Shown here: piece after piece, positions 41,398 through 50,274 of the stretch
Layout of the letters: the number at the start of each line of letters is the position of its first letter
Position numbering within the stretch: position 1 is the first letter of the stretch
NCBI GenBank assembly: GCA_963842955.1
Contig: CAWJIJ010000009.1
Coordinates: forward strand, 310,001-374,000
Direction: 5' to 3'
Source: JARFQW01 sp963842955
GTDB lineage: Bacteria > Pseudomonadota > Gammaproteobacteria > Steroidobacterales > XN24
DNA length: 64,000 nt
Made by a program: the position numbers and the translations under genes
Notes under the pieces: model-generated
What the model was told of the DNA's origin: nothing
The model's input: the letters and a program-made list of their open reading frames with translations, nothing else
The model's database searches: none

Positions 41398-42042
41398 ATG
41401 ACCGACGACGGGGGCCGGGGTGCCCGGCCGCTGATTATTTTTCCCTGCAACGGCAATGCACTGGAGGCTGCCGACTGCCTGGGCGAGGAATGGTCGCTTG
41501 CCGCGTTTGTAGACGATACGCCTGAAAAGCAGGGGCAAAGGATTGCCGGGTGCACGGTCCGCGAGCGGGCCGCGCTGACGGATTGGCCGGACGCAGCGGT
41601 ACTCGCCGTGCCCGGTAGTCCCGCCTCCTATCGCGGCCGCCGCGCGGTGATCGAGGGGCTGGACGTTGATCCCGATCGTTTTGCCACGGTGGTCCATGCG
41701 TCTGCGTCCCTGGGACGGCAGGTCAGGGTAGGGCGCAACGTACTGGTCATGGCCGGCGTGGTGATCACGAGCAACGCGCAAGTCGGCAGCCATGTCTGCA
41801 TCCTCCCCAATTCGGTCATTCACCATGACACCCGGATCGGGGACTGGACCCTGATCGGCTCGGGCGTGACGATCGCCGGCGGCTGTGATGTGGGAGAGAA
41901 CTGCTATATCGGCAGCGGGACCAGCATCCGGAACGGGGTACGCATCGGGGACGGGGCCCTGGTCGGTTTGGGCAGTACCGTGGTCCGCGATGTGGAAGCG
42001 GGCGCAACCGTAGCCGGATGTCCCGCCGTGGCGCTAAACTGA
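41398..42042 (+). CDS. NeuD/PglD-type sugar acyltransferase
   Basis: This 214-residue enzyme has an N-terminal Rossmann-like subdomain (residues 1-90, 'SLAAFVDDTPEKQGQRIAG') and a C-terminal left-handed beta-helix ('LPNSVIHHDTRIGDW', 'IGSGTSIRNGVRIGDGALVG'). The His pair in 'VIHHDTRIGDW' is the usual catalytic region. NeuD/PglD enzymes acetylate amino groups of UDP-4-amino sugars or sialic acids. Together with the second DegT aminotransferase (43064) this suggests a second amino-sugar branch. The start lies 8 bases after the previous stop. Confidence 0.82.
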   Translation: MTDDGGRGARPLIIFPCNGNALEAADCLGEEWSLAAFVDDTPEKQGQRIAGCTVRERAALTDWPDAAVLAVPGSPASYRGRRAVIEGLDVDPDRFATVVHASASLGRQVRVGRNVLVMAGVVITSNAQVGSHVCILPNSVIHHDTRIGDWTLIGSGVTIAGGCDVGENCYIGSGTSIRNGVRIGDGALVGLGSTVVRDVEAGATVAGCPAVALN

Positions 42043-42092
42043 CTCAGCCGGACCATCCGGAATAACAAGCATCGCCACAATAAGGCCCCAAT

Positions 42093-43067
42093 ATGGAAAT
42101 TAACGGCTCGAGTATCCTGGTGACCGGCGGCTGCGGGCTGATCGGTTCAACGACCGTGGACCAGCTCCTCGAGCATTACGATCCGGGCCGGATCGTGATC
42201 TTCGACAACCTGAGCCGTGGCGCCATGGCGAACATTGAGCACGCGCTGAGCGACCCGCGGGTTTCCCTCGTGGAAGCGGACATCCGCGACGCCGATGCCA
42301 TTCACGCCGCCACCGAGGGCATGGACGCCGTCATCCACATGGCCGCCATCCGCATTACCGCCTGCGCCGCGGAACCCCGTGAGGCAATGGAAGTCATGTG
42401 CGACGGCTCCTACAACGTCGTGGAGGCGGCCCAGGCAAAGGGCGTCAAGAAAGTGATTGCCGCGTCTTCGGCCTCGGTCTACGGGCTGGCGGACCACTTC
42501 CCGACAAAGGAAGACCACCATCCCTACAACAACCGGACCTGGTACGGCACGAGCAAGGTCATGCTCGAGGGCCTGCTCCGGTCGTTCAACGACATGTATG
42601 GTCTCAACTACTCGGCCATGCGCTATTTCAATGTCTACGGGCCGCGCATGGACATTTATGGAAGGTATACGGAAGTCCTCATCCGCTGGATGGAACGCAT
42701 CGATGCCGGGCAGGCGCCGCTGATATTCGGTGACGGTGAGACCACCATGGACTTCGTGTATATCGACGACGTGGCCCGGTCTAACGTGCTCGCCCTGGCC
42801 TCGGATGCAAACGACGACGTGTTCAACGTGGCCAGGGGCGTGGAGACGAGTCTCAACGACCTGGCGCAGGCGCTGCTCAACGTGATGGGCTCGCAGCTCA
42901 AGCCAGAGCACGGCCCCGAGCGCTCGGTGAACCCCGTTTCCCGGCGGCTGGCGGAAATCGCGTTGGCGGAGTCGAAGCTTGGTTTCAGAGCGGAAATCGG
43001 CCTCGAGGAAGGCCTGGATCGATTGGTTCAGTGGTGGCGGTCGAACCGCAAGGTGGCAGAAACATGA
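42093..43067 (+). CDS. NAD-dependent nucleotide-sugar epimerase/dehydratase (extended SDR)
   Basis: This 324-residue protein has the dinucleotide-binding 'LVTGGCGLIGSTTVDQL', the catalytic Ser region 'AASSASVYG' and the YxxxK pair in 'WYGTSKVML'. 'RYFNVYGPRMD' and 'FVYIDDVA' are typical of UDP-glucose/UDP-GlcNAc 4-epimerase-like enzymes. The exact sugar cannot be read from sequence. The stop overlaps the start of the next gene (ATGA at 43064), so the two are translationally coupled and likely act on the same sugar. Confidence 0.86.
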   Translation: MEINGSSILVTGGCGLIGSTTVDQLLEHYDPGRIVIFDNLSRGAMANIEHALSDPRVSLVEADIRDADAIHAATEGMDAVIHMAAIRITACAAEPREAMEVMCDGSYNVVEAAQAKGVKKVIAASSASVYGLADHFPTKEDHHPYNNRTWYGTSKVMLEGLLRSFNDMYGLNYSAMRYFNVYGPRMDIYGRYTEVLIRWMERIDAGQAPLIFGDGETTMDFVYIDDVARSNVLALASDANDDVFNVARGVETSLNDLAQALLNVMGSQLKPEHGPERSVNPVSRRLAEIALAESKLGFRAEIGLEEGLDRLVQWWRSNRKVAET

Positions 43068-44200
43068 TTCCTATTGCCAAACCCACGATGGACGAGCGGG
43101 AAGCCGATGCGGCCCGCCGCGTTATTCTCAGCGGCTGGGTTACCCAGGGGCCGGAAGTCGGGGCCTTCGAAAAGGAGTTCGCCGACTTCGTGGGTGCGGA
43201 ACATGCCTGCGCCGTGTCGAGCTGTACGACGGCTTTGCATCTTGCCCTGATTGCCGCGGGCGTCGAGTGCGGGGACGAAGTCGTCACGGTCAGCCACTCG
43301 TACATCGCGACCGCCAATGCGGTTCGCTATTGCGGCGCCACGCCCGTCTTCGTGGATGTTGACCCGACCACATTCAACCTGGATCCCGCACATCTCGAAA
43401 ACGCGATTACTCCACGGACCAAAGCGGTGCTTACCGTCCACCAGATGGGCATGCCCTGTGACATGGCCCGGATCCTCAAGGTGGCCGCGGCACATGGTCT
43501 GCCGGTGATCGAGGATGCCGCGTGCGCCATCGGCAGCGAGATTCTCATGGACGGGACATGGGACCGGATCGGGAAACCCCACGGTGATGTCGCGTGTTTC
43601 TCCTTCCATCCGCGGAAAGTCATGAGTACCGGAGACGGCGGCATGCTGACGACCCGGCACGCCGATTGGGATCAGCGCTTCCGGCTGCTTCGACAGCACG
43701 GGATGAGTGTGCCCGATACGGTGCGCCACGGCTCGCCCAAGGTTATCTTCGAGGAGTATCCGGTCGTCGGGTATAACTACCGGATGACGGACATTCAGGC
43801 GGCGGTAGGACGGGAGCAACTCAAGCGGCTTCCGGGAATCGTCGCGAGACGCCGTGAGATTGCCGACCGCTACCGGGAGTTGCTGGACGGCATCGCAGGT
43901 CTTGGCTTGCCGGTCGAGCCTGCCTATGCCCGGTCGAACTGGCAAAGCTACTGTGTCCGCCTGCCGCAGCAATGCGACCAGAAAGCGGTCATGCAGGCCA
44001 TGCTGGATGCGGGCGTCGCCACCCGCCGGGGCATCATGTGTGCCCACAAGGAGCCTGCCTACGCGGGCGCCTCCGGTGGAGCCTCCCTGACGGAGTCGGA
44101 AAAAGCCCAGGAACACTGCATCGTCCTGCCCTTGTTTCCGGCAATAAGCGAATCCGACATCGAGCAGGTCGCCGACACCTTGAAGGCCGCCTGCGCCTGA
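43064..44200 (+). CDS. DegT/DnrJ/EryC1/StrS aminotransferase (second copy)
   Basis: This 378-residue PLP aminotransferase has 'AVSSCTTALHLALIA' (phosphate binding), 'VIEDAACAIGSE' (Asp) and the PLP lysine in 'SFHPRKVMSTGDGG'. The motif set is closer to the PglE/perosamine-synthetase type than to the first DegT gene at 40272. ATG 43064 overlaps the previous stop and gives a normal N-terminus ('MIPIAKPTMDEREADAARR'). It probably supplies a 4-amino sugar. It is the last gene of this operon; a strong hairpin follows it. Confidence 0.87.
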   Translation: MIPIAKPTMDEREADAARRVILSGWVTQGPEVGAFEKEFADFVGAEHACAVSSCTTALHLALIAAGVECGDEVVTVSHSYIATANAVRYCGATPVFVDVDPTTFNLDPAHLENAITPRTKAVLTVHQMGMPCDMARILKVAAAHGLPVIEDAACAIGSEILMDGTWDRIGKPHGDVACFSFHPRKVMSTGDGGMLTTRHADWDQRFRLLRQHGMSVPDTVRHGSPKVIFEEYPVVGYNYRMTDIQAAVGREQLKRLPGIVARRREIADRYRELLDGIAGLGLPVEPAYARSNWQSYCVRLPQQCDQKAVMQAMLDAGVATRRGIMCAHKEPAYAGASGGASLTESEKAQEHCIVLPLFPAISESDIEQVADTLKAACA

Positions 44201-44243
44201 GGCGATCCGCTTTTCAGGCAAGAGCCCGACCTTCCAAAAAAGA

Positions 44244-44271
44244 GGCCGCCCGGACAGTGATCCGGGCGGCC
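44244..44271 (-). terminator. Intrinsic terminator between convergent genes
   Basis: An 11-bp perfect stem (GGCCGCCCGGA / TCCGGGCGGCC) with a 6-base loop is flanked on the minus-strand exit side by TCTTTTTTGG. It therefore terminates the minus-strand CBM gene, and its hairpin may also stop the plus-strand amino-sugar operon. Confidence 0.8.
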
Positions 44272-44296
44272 CGAAAATGCGGGTTGGGGGCCCCGC

Positions 44297-46008
44297 CTAG
44301 TTCAGGGTGATGGACACCACGGTGCTCATGGCGCTGGTTACGTTGTCCGCATCGTAGGCCTTCACGCCGAGATGCCACGTACCCGGGGTCAGGTCGTCCA
44401 CCGTGTAGCTGGATACGCCGGCATTGGTCACCTTGATCTCCCGGTCCAGGCTGCTCTTGCTCTGGCCCACGTAGATGAAGTAGCCGCGAAGGTTGTTCAG
44501 GTTCGACCCGTCTTCACGCTTGGTCGGCGGTGTCCAGCTCAAGGTGACGCTTCGGTTGCCGCTCTGCTCGACGGTGATCCCGAACGGCCCCAGCGTGCTG
44601 CTGGCCTGGCCGTCAGATGCCGTGATCGTGATGTTCGACCAGGTCCGCACGTCGCCCGCATTCGGGGTTCCGCTCAAGACGCCCGTAGTCCGGTTGAAGC
44701 TCAACCAGGCGGGCTTGTTGCTGATGGAAAGCGTCACCGGATCGCCGTCGGGATCGTTCACTGTGGGTGCAAAACGATAGTTCTGGCCGACGATGACTGC
44801 GCCCGAAGGCTGTCCGCTGATGGTGGGCGCCCGGTTCTGGCTGCCGCCACCACCCCGCCGCCACCGCCGCCGCTCGAGGGCGAGACGCAGAGTTCGTTGG
44901 AGTTCGGAAACGTCCCGGCGTCCGTATAGCGGGCCTGGACCTGGAAGCAGTGGGTCCTGGACTCGTCCAGGGGGCCAACCGTCGTTTCCAGCCAGATGGT
45001 GCGGTTGGCCTGGTTGGTATCCGTGCCGTCGATAATGATGTCGAAGCCGCCGGCCGGGTCCACGCCGCCATTGGTCCACACGAGATCATAGTTGCCGCCG
45101 CTGCCGGTCGCGCTCTTCAGCGTGGGAGTCGGCGTGCCGCCGCCGCCAGCCGCCACCGCCGCCACCGCCGGTGGGTGCGGGATCAACGCAGACCTCGGAC
45201 GAGTTCAGGAACTTGTTCTGGCTTATATAACGGGCCTGGATGGCGAAACAGTGCCGCACGGACGAATCCAGCGGTCCCACCGAGGTGCTCAACGCGGTCG
45301 TGCGGTAGGTGTTGTTGGTGTCCGTGCCGTCGACGATGATGTCGAAGCCGCCGTCGGGCTGGACGCCGCTGTTGGTCCAGGCCAGGTCATAGGCATCGCC
45401 CCGGCCGGTGGCTGACGAGACCGTGGGAGTCGGGGTGCCGCCGGGAGGAGGCGTGGTGCCGCCACCGCCACCCCCCCCCCGCCGCCAGATGAGCCTGCCC
45501 CCGGAACGATCAGCCGATCGATGCTGGGGCCGCGAGTCTGGGTGCTGGTCAGGCGAATCGTGTGGCTGCCCGCGGACAGGGATTCCTTGAAGGTCACCTC
45601 TTTCCATGGTGGTCCATTTGCCCGTCGTGGCGAAGGTCACGGATTTCGCCTTCTTGTTATCGACGGCCAAGCGTGGCGGACCGGTTGCCGATGCCCACGG
45701 CGTAGCGGAATCTTCAGGGAGTAGGTCCCGGAGGTGGGAACACTGACGGTCCAGGTGATGCCGGACGATCCATGGGTCTCCACGTATCCGGAGCCGGTAT
45801 AACCCGCATAACGGTCATTGACGCTGGCTCCGCCGGAACGCCTGGCCTTTTCGGCCTGGAAAGTTTCCGAGGATGTGGCGTTGATTCCGGCAGCATAGCC
45901 GGCGGTGATGGGCTGGGCCGGCGGGGTCACGGCGAGACCGGCTCCGGATAACTGTGCGAAGGCGACTAGCGCTTCGAGCATCGACACTCTCCCTTTGTTC
46001 TTGCTCAC
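44297..46008 (-). CDS. Secreted CBM6 / fibronectin-type protein with poly-Gly linkers (multiple frameshifts)
   Basis: From the 5' end: a probable signal peptide (GTG 46008 gives basic residues before the hydrophobic part; ATG 45981 has a better AGGGAG site) and a CBM6-type carbohydrate-binding domain ('ETFQAEKA', 'RYAGYTGSGYVE', 'AGSHTIRLTS', 'PSIDRLIVPG'). Two homologous modules of about 90 residues follow ('YDLAWTNSGVQPDGGFDIIV', 'YDLVWTNGGVDPAGGFDIII'), separated by Gly-rich linkers, then a He_PIG-like module ('PAWLSFNRTTGVLSGTP') and a fibronectin-III module ending 'STVVSITLN'. The frame breaks near 45602, 45669, 45707, in the C10 tract 45471-45480, near 45148 and at 44853-44856; each module reads cleanly once one base is changed. 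It would bind polysaccharide outside the cell. No catalytic domain is seen. Confidence 0.68.
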
Positions 46009-46236
46009 GGCCGGCGGTTGGTCGACTGGCTCGAGTGACTTAATGGCACTTTGGGCCTTGCCAATCCGCTCGCACGGCATGGATATCCAGCAGCTCAGAA
46101 AAGGGGGGGGCGGCTGCCGTGGATGGCGCGGATACTAGGGGGTGCGCCGCAACATGAGCCACGTGTCTCTGGCCCGCGACATCGGGCGTCGCGAATCGGC
46201 TACGAAAAAAGGAGGGACATTATTTCTTTTTATTAC

Positions 46237-46276
46237 TTTGACTTATGTCAAAAATATCGAATCAATATGACATAAG
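46237..46276. promoter_or_regulatory. Nested inverted repeats, candidate operator
   Basis: CTTATGTCA (46242-46250) and TGACATAAG (46268-46276) form a perfect 9-bp inverted repeat with a 17-base spacer. TTTGAC-TTAT-GTCAAA (46237-46252) is a second palindrome overlapping the left arm. Such a layout in a divergent AT-rich region suggests a transcription-factor site; the factor is unknown. Confidence 0.45.
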
Positions 46277-46648
46277 GTGACGAAAGTCCACGGTGTTCGG
46301 CCCGCTGGATCGCCCGCCTTGCCGCGCAATTTGCGCAACAACGCTTTCTCGGGAGGGCGTTGCGTCGCTGGATCAGGTACGGCCCGGGCCGGTTGCCTGT
46401 ACGCGAGCTGTTGTAGCCGGGGTCGATGCGGAATCGGCCGAAAAAGCCCTGAAATGCGCCCTACGAGCGTGGCCCCTGGGGCCGGTCACCGGCCAGGTCA
46501 CGGGGCTCGGCCCATGTTTGCGGTTCGGATCCAATGAGTTAGGAGTGAGAACTGTGATCGGATGCGCAGCGCTCCAGGGCGGGTTTGGCGAGACTCGGTT
46601 CCGAAGGGCGCTGAGCGTCGCCACGTTGCGACTGTCATGTCGAATTGC

Positions 46649-46677
46649 TTTACATTCACGTGAGTTGCAACTAAACT
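46649..46677 (+). promoter_or_regulatory. Candidate sigma-70 promoter for the sugar transferase
   Basis: TTTACA (46649-46654) and TAAACT (46672-46677) are separated by 17 bases and precede the transferase gene by about 225 bases. The match is moderate (-35 good, -10 4/6). Confidence 0.35.
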
Positions 46678-46900
46678 CCGGTACAAAGGACACAGATGTC
46701 GGGAGCCGGACAATGGATTTTTGGTTCCCGGTGTCGTCAAGGGTCGGTTATGCGCCCTGGAGTGAGGAGCATCCGGCCCGCGGAAGTGCGGAAGGGCGGA
46801 TTCCAGCAGACGACGGAACAGGTCCGAAACAGGCATCGCCGGGGCACAACCGGAGAGCCTGGGTCGGAGGGTTGAGTATTCGAAATTGGGGCAGCCAGGA

Positions 46901-48148
46901 ATGACTCACGAATCAGGCGTCTCATGGATGAGAAGTGCGGCGGACTTTGCCGGCGCTGAGGCCGCGCGCCGAAGGAGCCCGACCGCGTCAATGGAAGGCA
47001 TGGACGGGGGTCTGGCGCTGGCCTCCGGCGGCTCCATGGCGCCAGCCCGGCCGTTGTCTGCGGAGGTTCTTCGACGCCCCGATCACCATGAGCGCCGGTG
47101 CGGAGACGTCTTGTCGCGGCACCAGTTTCTTGACCAGCTGCAGCTGGAGAAACGACGGACCGACCGTTCCAAGGTGCCGTTTTCCATCGTCCTGTTTCGG
47201 ATGAATCGGGATGAGGGTGGTGGCCTGGATTCCGAGCGGGAACTGCTGCATCTGTTGCGGGTGAATAAGCGTGAGACCGATATGCTCGGCTACCTGGGCG
47301 ACGGGCTGATCGCATTTCTGCTGCCGTATACCAACGAAGACGAGTCCCAGGTTTTCACGCGCAACATCTGCTCTCGCTCCGGCCATCAGCCCTATTCCAC
47401 GGTGTCGGCCACTTATCCCGACAAGGTGTTCGACAGCCTGATCGAGGAACACCGGGTGCTCGCGGATGCCTATCCGGCATTTCTGCACGATTCGCCGCCG
47501 GTCAACGACGCCAGCACCTTTGCGAAGAGAAGCTTCGACATCCTGGCTTCGCTGGCACTTCTGATCGGGTTGTCGCCGGTATTCCTGGCTACGGCAATTC
47601 TCATCAAGCTCACTTCGCCCGGTCCCGTGATATTCAAGCAGAAACGGCTTGGACGCATGGGCATGCCTTTCGTGTTCTACAAGTTTCGCTCCATGCGTTC
47701 CGATGCGGACGATTCGATACACAAGGAATACACGGCCAACCTGATCCGTGGCCGGCTGGATGAGGTCAACCAGGGTGACGACGAGAATCCGCATTTCAAG
47801 ATGAAGGCGGATCCGCGGGTCACGAGCATTGGTCGGATCATTCGCAAGACCAGCATCGACGAACTGCCTCAGCTGTTTAATGTGCTGAAAGGCGACATGA
47901 GCCTGGTCGGGCCGCGCCCACCGCTGATCTACGAAGCCGAGGAATACCAGTCCTGGCACTTGCGCAGAGTGCTCGAAGTGCGCCCGGGCATCACTGGCCT
48001 GTGGCAGGTCGAGGGCCGCAACAAGACCTCATTCGATGACATGGTCCGGCTCGATCTTCGCTATATCCGCAGCCAGTCCTTCTGGCTGGACATCAAGATC
48101 CTGGTGAAGACCGTGTTTGCCGTTCTGAAGTGTGACGGGGATGCCTAA
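46901..48148 (+). CDS. Initiating polyprenyl-phosphate sugar-1-phosphate transferase with N-terminal degenerate GGDEF-like domain
   Basis: The C-terminal half is a monotopic bacterial sugar transferase: membrane re-entrant helix 'KRSFDILASLALLIGLSPVF', 'SPGPVIFKQKRLGRMG', 'FRSMRSDADD', the catalytic Asp-Glu in 'RKTSIDELPQLFNVLKGDMS', and 'GPRPP'. It would start each repeat unit by moving a sugar-phosphate to undecaprenyl phosphate at the inner membrane. The N-terminal part (about residues 70-170) looks like a nucleotide-cyclase fold ('RHQFLDQLQLEKRRTDRSKV', 'TDMLGYLGDGLIAFLLP') in which the GGDEF signature has become GDGLI, so it cannot be an active cyclase but could be regulatory. There is no PssY-like set of membrane helices. 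The start is uncertain (TTG 46886 and ATG 46928 are alternatives). Confidence 0.85.
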   Translation: MTHESGVSWMRSAADFAGAEAARRRSPTASMEGMDGGLALASGGSMAPARPLSAEVLRRPDHHERRCGDVLSRHQFLDQLQLEKRRTDRSKVPFSIVLFRMNRDEGGGLDSERELLHLLRVNKRETDMLGYLGDGLIAFLLPYTNEDESQVFTRNICSRSGHQPYSTVSATYPDKVFDSLIEEHRVLADAYPAFLHDSPPVNDASTFAKRSFDILASLALLIGLSPVFLATAILIKLTSPGPVIFKQKRLGRMGMPFVFYKFRSMRSDADDSIHKEYTANLIRGRLDEVNQGDDENPHFKMKADPRVTSIGRIIRKTSIDELPQLFNVLKGDMSLVGPRPPLIYEAEEYQSWHLRRVLEVRPGITGLWQVEGRNKTSFDDMVRLDLRYIRSQSFWLDIKILVKTVFAVLKCDGDA

Positions 48149-48565
48149 CGAGGCGAGCAGTGTCCCGGAAGAGGGGTCCCTGGCCTGGATGGCTCATTAA
48201 GGTATTCGTCCGCACTATTCAATTCGGTAGCCTCTCCTCGTCGAATTCCCGTCGCTCGCATGCAGGTTCCGCGTCACCTGTCGTCTGCTTTTTTTTCCAA
48301 CCCTTTGGGTCTCTCTTGTCTTCTCCTTCACGGCACAACTTGCCTGGACCTTCCAGAGAGTCTCGAATGCCGTGCCGACCATACTGGCCGGGATTGCCTC
48401 GCCGAGAAGTCTAATCCGTGAACGCCTACCGGATGACGGAGGGCGATTCTCCCATAATCCTCGTTGTTGCCAGGGAAAGGTTGAAGGTCATGGGTTCACA
48501 CAGCATAAGGGCAGCGCACTCCCTCGTGATCAGGCCTCGGGCGTGTTGAACCGTGGGTTTATTTC
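48149..48565 (+). other. Intergenic region between sugar transferase and flippase
   Basis: About 415 bases with no gene. It includes a possible weak terminator with a T8 run (48263-48296). I see no sigma-54 promoter with correct spacing; a GGCAC...TTGC pair near 48331 has 8 rather than 10 intervening bases. Confidence 0.5.
48263..48296 (+). terminator. Possible intrinsic terminator
   Basis: CAGGT / ACCTG (48263-48267, 48276-48280) forms a short stem, followed after 8 bases by eight T residues. The distance between stem and T-tract makes it doubtful. Confidence 0.3.
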
Positions 48566-50159
48566 GTGTCGCTGAAACCGCAAGGGACCGACCCGCCGTT
48601 GCCTGCCGGATCGCAAGCGGAGGACCGGGCACCCAATCCGGAGGAGAAGCCGTCCTACGGGCAGATCCTCAAGTCCTCGGCGATGATCGGCGGATCGTCG
48701 GTCGTGGTCATTGCGATCGGCATCATCCGCACCAAGGCCATGGCCATTCTGCTGGGCCCGGCGGGATTCGGCCTCATGGCGCTATACACGTCTATCGTGG
48801 AGGTGGCGATGAGCCTGGCGGGCATGGGTGTGGGCTCCAGTGGCGTTCGCCAGATCGCCGACGCCAACGGCTCCGGGGACCGGGCCCGCATCGCGAATAC
48901 CATCACGGTGCTCCGACGCTTATCCCTTTGGCTTGGCATAGCCGGTGGCATTCTTGTTGTCGTTTTCGCTCCCCAGATCTCTCGCCTCACGTTCGGCAGC
49001 GAACTGCAGACCGCTGCCGTGGCATTGCTCTCCCTCGGAGTCCTGTTCCGGGTTGTCAATGCCGGTCAGGCCGCATTGATTCAGGGATTGCGCCGCATTG
49101 GCGATCTCGCCCTGATGGGCGTGCTAGGGGCTTTGCTTGGAACAGGCGCCAGCATAGTGCTCGTCTATTTCATGGGAGAGTCGGGGGTTGCGCCGGCGGT
49201 TGTGGCGACTGCGGGCATGACCCTATTCGTGTCCTGGTGGTACAGCCGAAGAGTCAGGATCGAGAGTCCGTCCCTGGAAAAAAGCGTTGTCCGGCAGGAG
49301 ACATCATCCCTGCTGAAATTGGGCTTCGCGTTCATGTCGAGCGGATTCCTGATGATGGGTTCCGCCTATGCCGTTCGTGCGATTGTGCTTCAGGGGGAAG
49401 GGCTGGAGGCCGCGGGCTTCTATCAGGCGGCATGGACCCTGGGCGGCCTTTATGTGGGCATGATTCTTCAGGCTATGGGTGCGGATTTCTATCCCCGGCT
49501 TACCGCGGCAGCAACGCGACGACAAGCGGACAAACCGCCTCGTGAACGAGCAGGCTCACGTCAGCATGCTGCTTGCCGCTCCCGGGGTCGTGGCGACGCT
49601 GACTCTGGCTCCACTGCTGATGATTCTCTTCTATACCGCCGAATTCGACGCCGCGGCGGGGGTGCTACGGTGGATCTGCCTGGGTATGGCCCTTCGTGTT
49701 ATCACGTGGCCAATGGGCTTCATCATCGTGGCCCGCGGTGAACAGACCATCTTTTTCCTCACGGAACTGGCTTGGGCGGCAGTGAACGTCGGGCTGACCT
49801 GGTGGCTAGTGGGGCAGTTCGGTCTGGATGGAGCGGGAATGGCGTTCTTCGGGTCTTACGTTTTCCATGCGTTTCTGATTTATCCGATTGTGCGTCGTCT
49901 GAGCGGATTTCGCTGGACCTCCGCCAACAGGCTTATCGGTATCGGGTTCTTGCTCGTGATCGGCATCGTTTTCGGCTCACTTCGATTTCTCCCGCCGGTT
50001 TCCGGAATGGTGACAGGCGTTCTGATTCTCGTCGTGTGCATCGTCTATTCTCTACGGTCTCTGGCGGGCCTGGTGCAGCTGAATGCCGTCCCCGGGCCGC
50101 TTCGCAAAGTATCTGGTAATGTTGCGGCTTGCCGATGCCGGACGTGGGTGATCAGATAG
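48566..50159 (+). CDS. Wzx-type polysaccharide flippase (one frameshift)
   Basis: This polytopic membrane protein of about 530 residues is in the MOP/polysaccharide-transport superfamily, with 12-14 hydrophobic helices. The N-terminal 'KSSAMIGGSSVVVIAIGIIR' and 'RTKAMAILLGPAGFGLMALY' are typical of Wzx/O-antigen flippases. The frame shifts by +1 around 49515-49518 (GCAACGCGACGAC). Dropping one base links 'FYPRLTAAAT' to 'DDKRTNRLVNEQAHVSMLL', a conserved central loop of the family. As written, the first part stops at 49741. It would flip the lipid-linked repeat unit across the inner membrane. The GTG start has a weak ribosome site, so the start is uncertain. Confidence 0.85.
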
Positions 50160-50274
50160 TGAGCGATCGGGGGTATAGCGGGTTGGAATCAGGATCCTTG
50201 CCAACGTCTGTCGGGTCATCGACCGCGAGGTCGAAGCGTCCCAGTCGTCCTGCGGTCGCTGGTGGAAAAACGGC

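Larger units (their letters stand above)
46009..46900. other. Divergent intergenic region
   Basis: About 890 bases between the minus-strand CBM gene and the plus-strand sugar transferase. A 203-codon plus-strand frame here has no recognisable motif and atypical composition, so I do not call it a gene. The region holds a strongly AT-rich segment (46203-46280) with nested inverted repeats and a candidate sigma-70 promoter near 46649-46677. Confidence 0.5.

Noticed and set aside
46293..46904. A 203-codon plus-strand open frame before the sugar transferase
   Set aside because: It has no domain, repeat or signal features, overlaps an AT-rich regulatory region and the transferase start, and its composition looks random.
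48331..48345. Sigma-54-like GGCAC...TTGC upstream of the flippase
   Set aside because: Only 8 bases separate GG and GC instead of the required 10.
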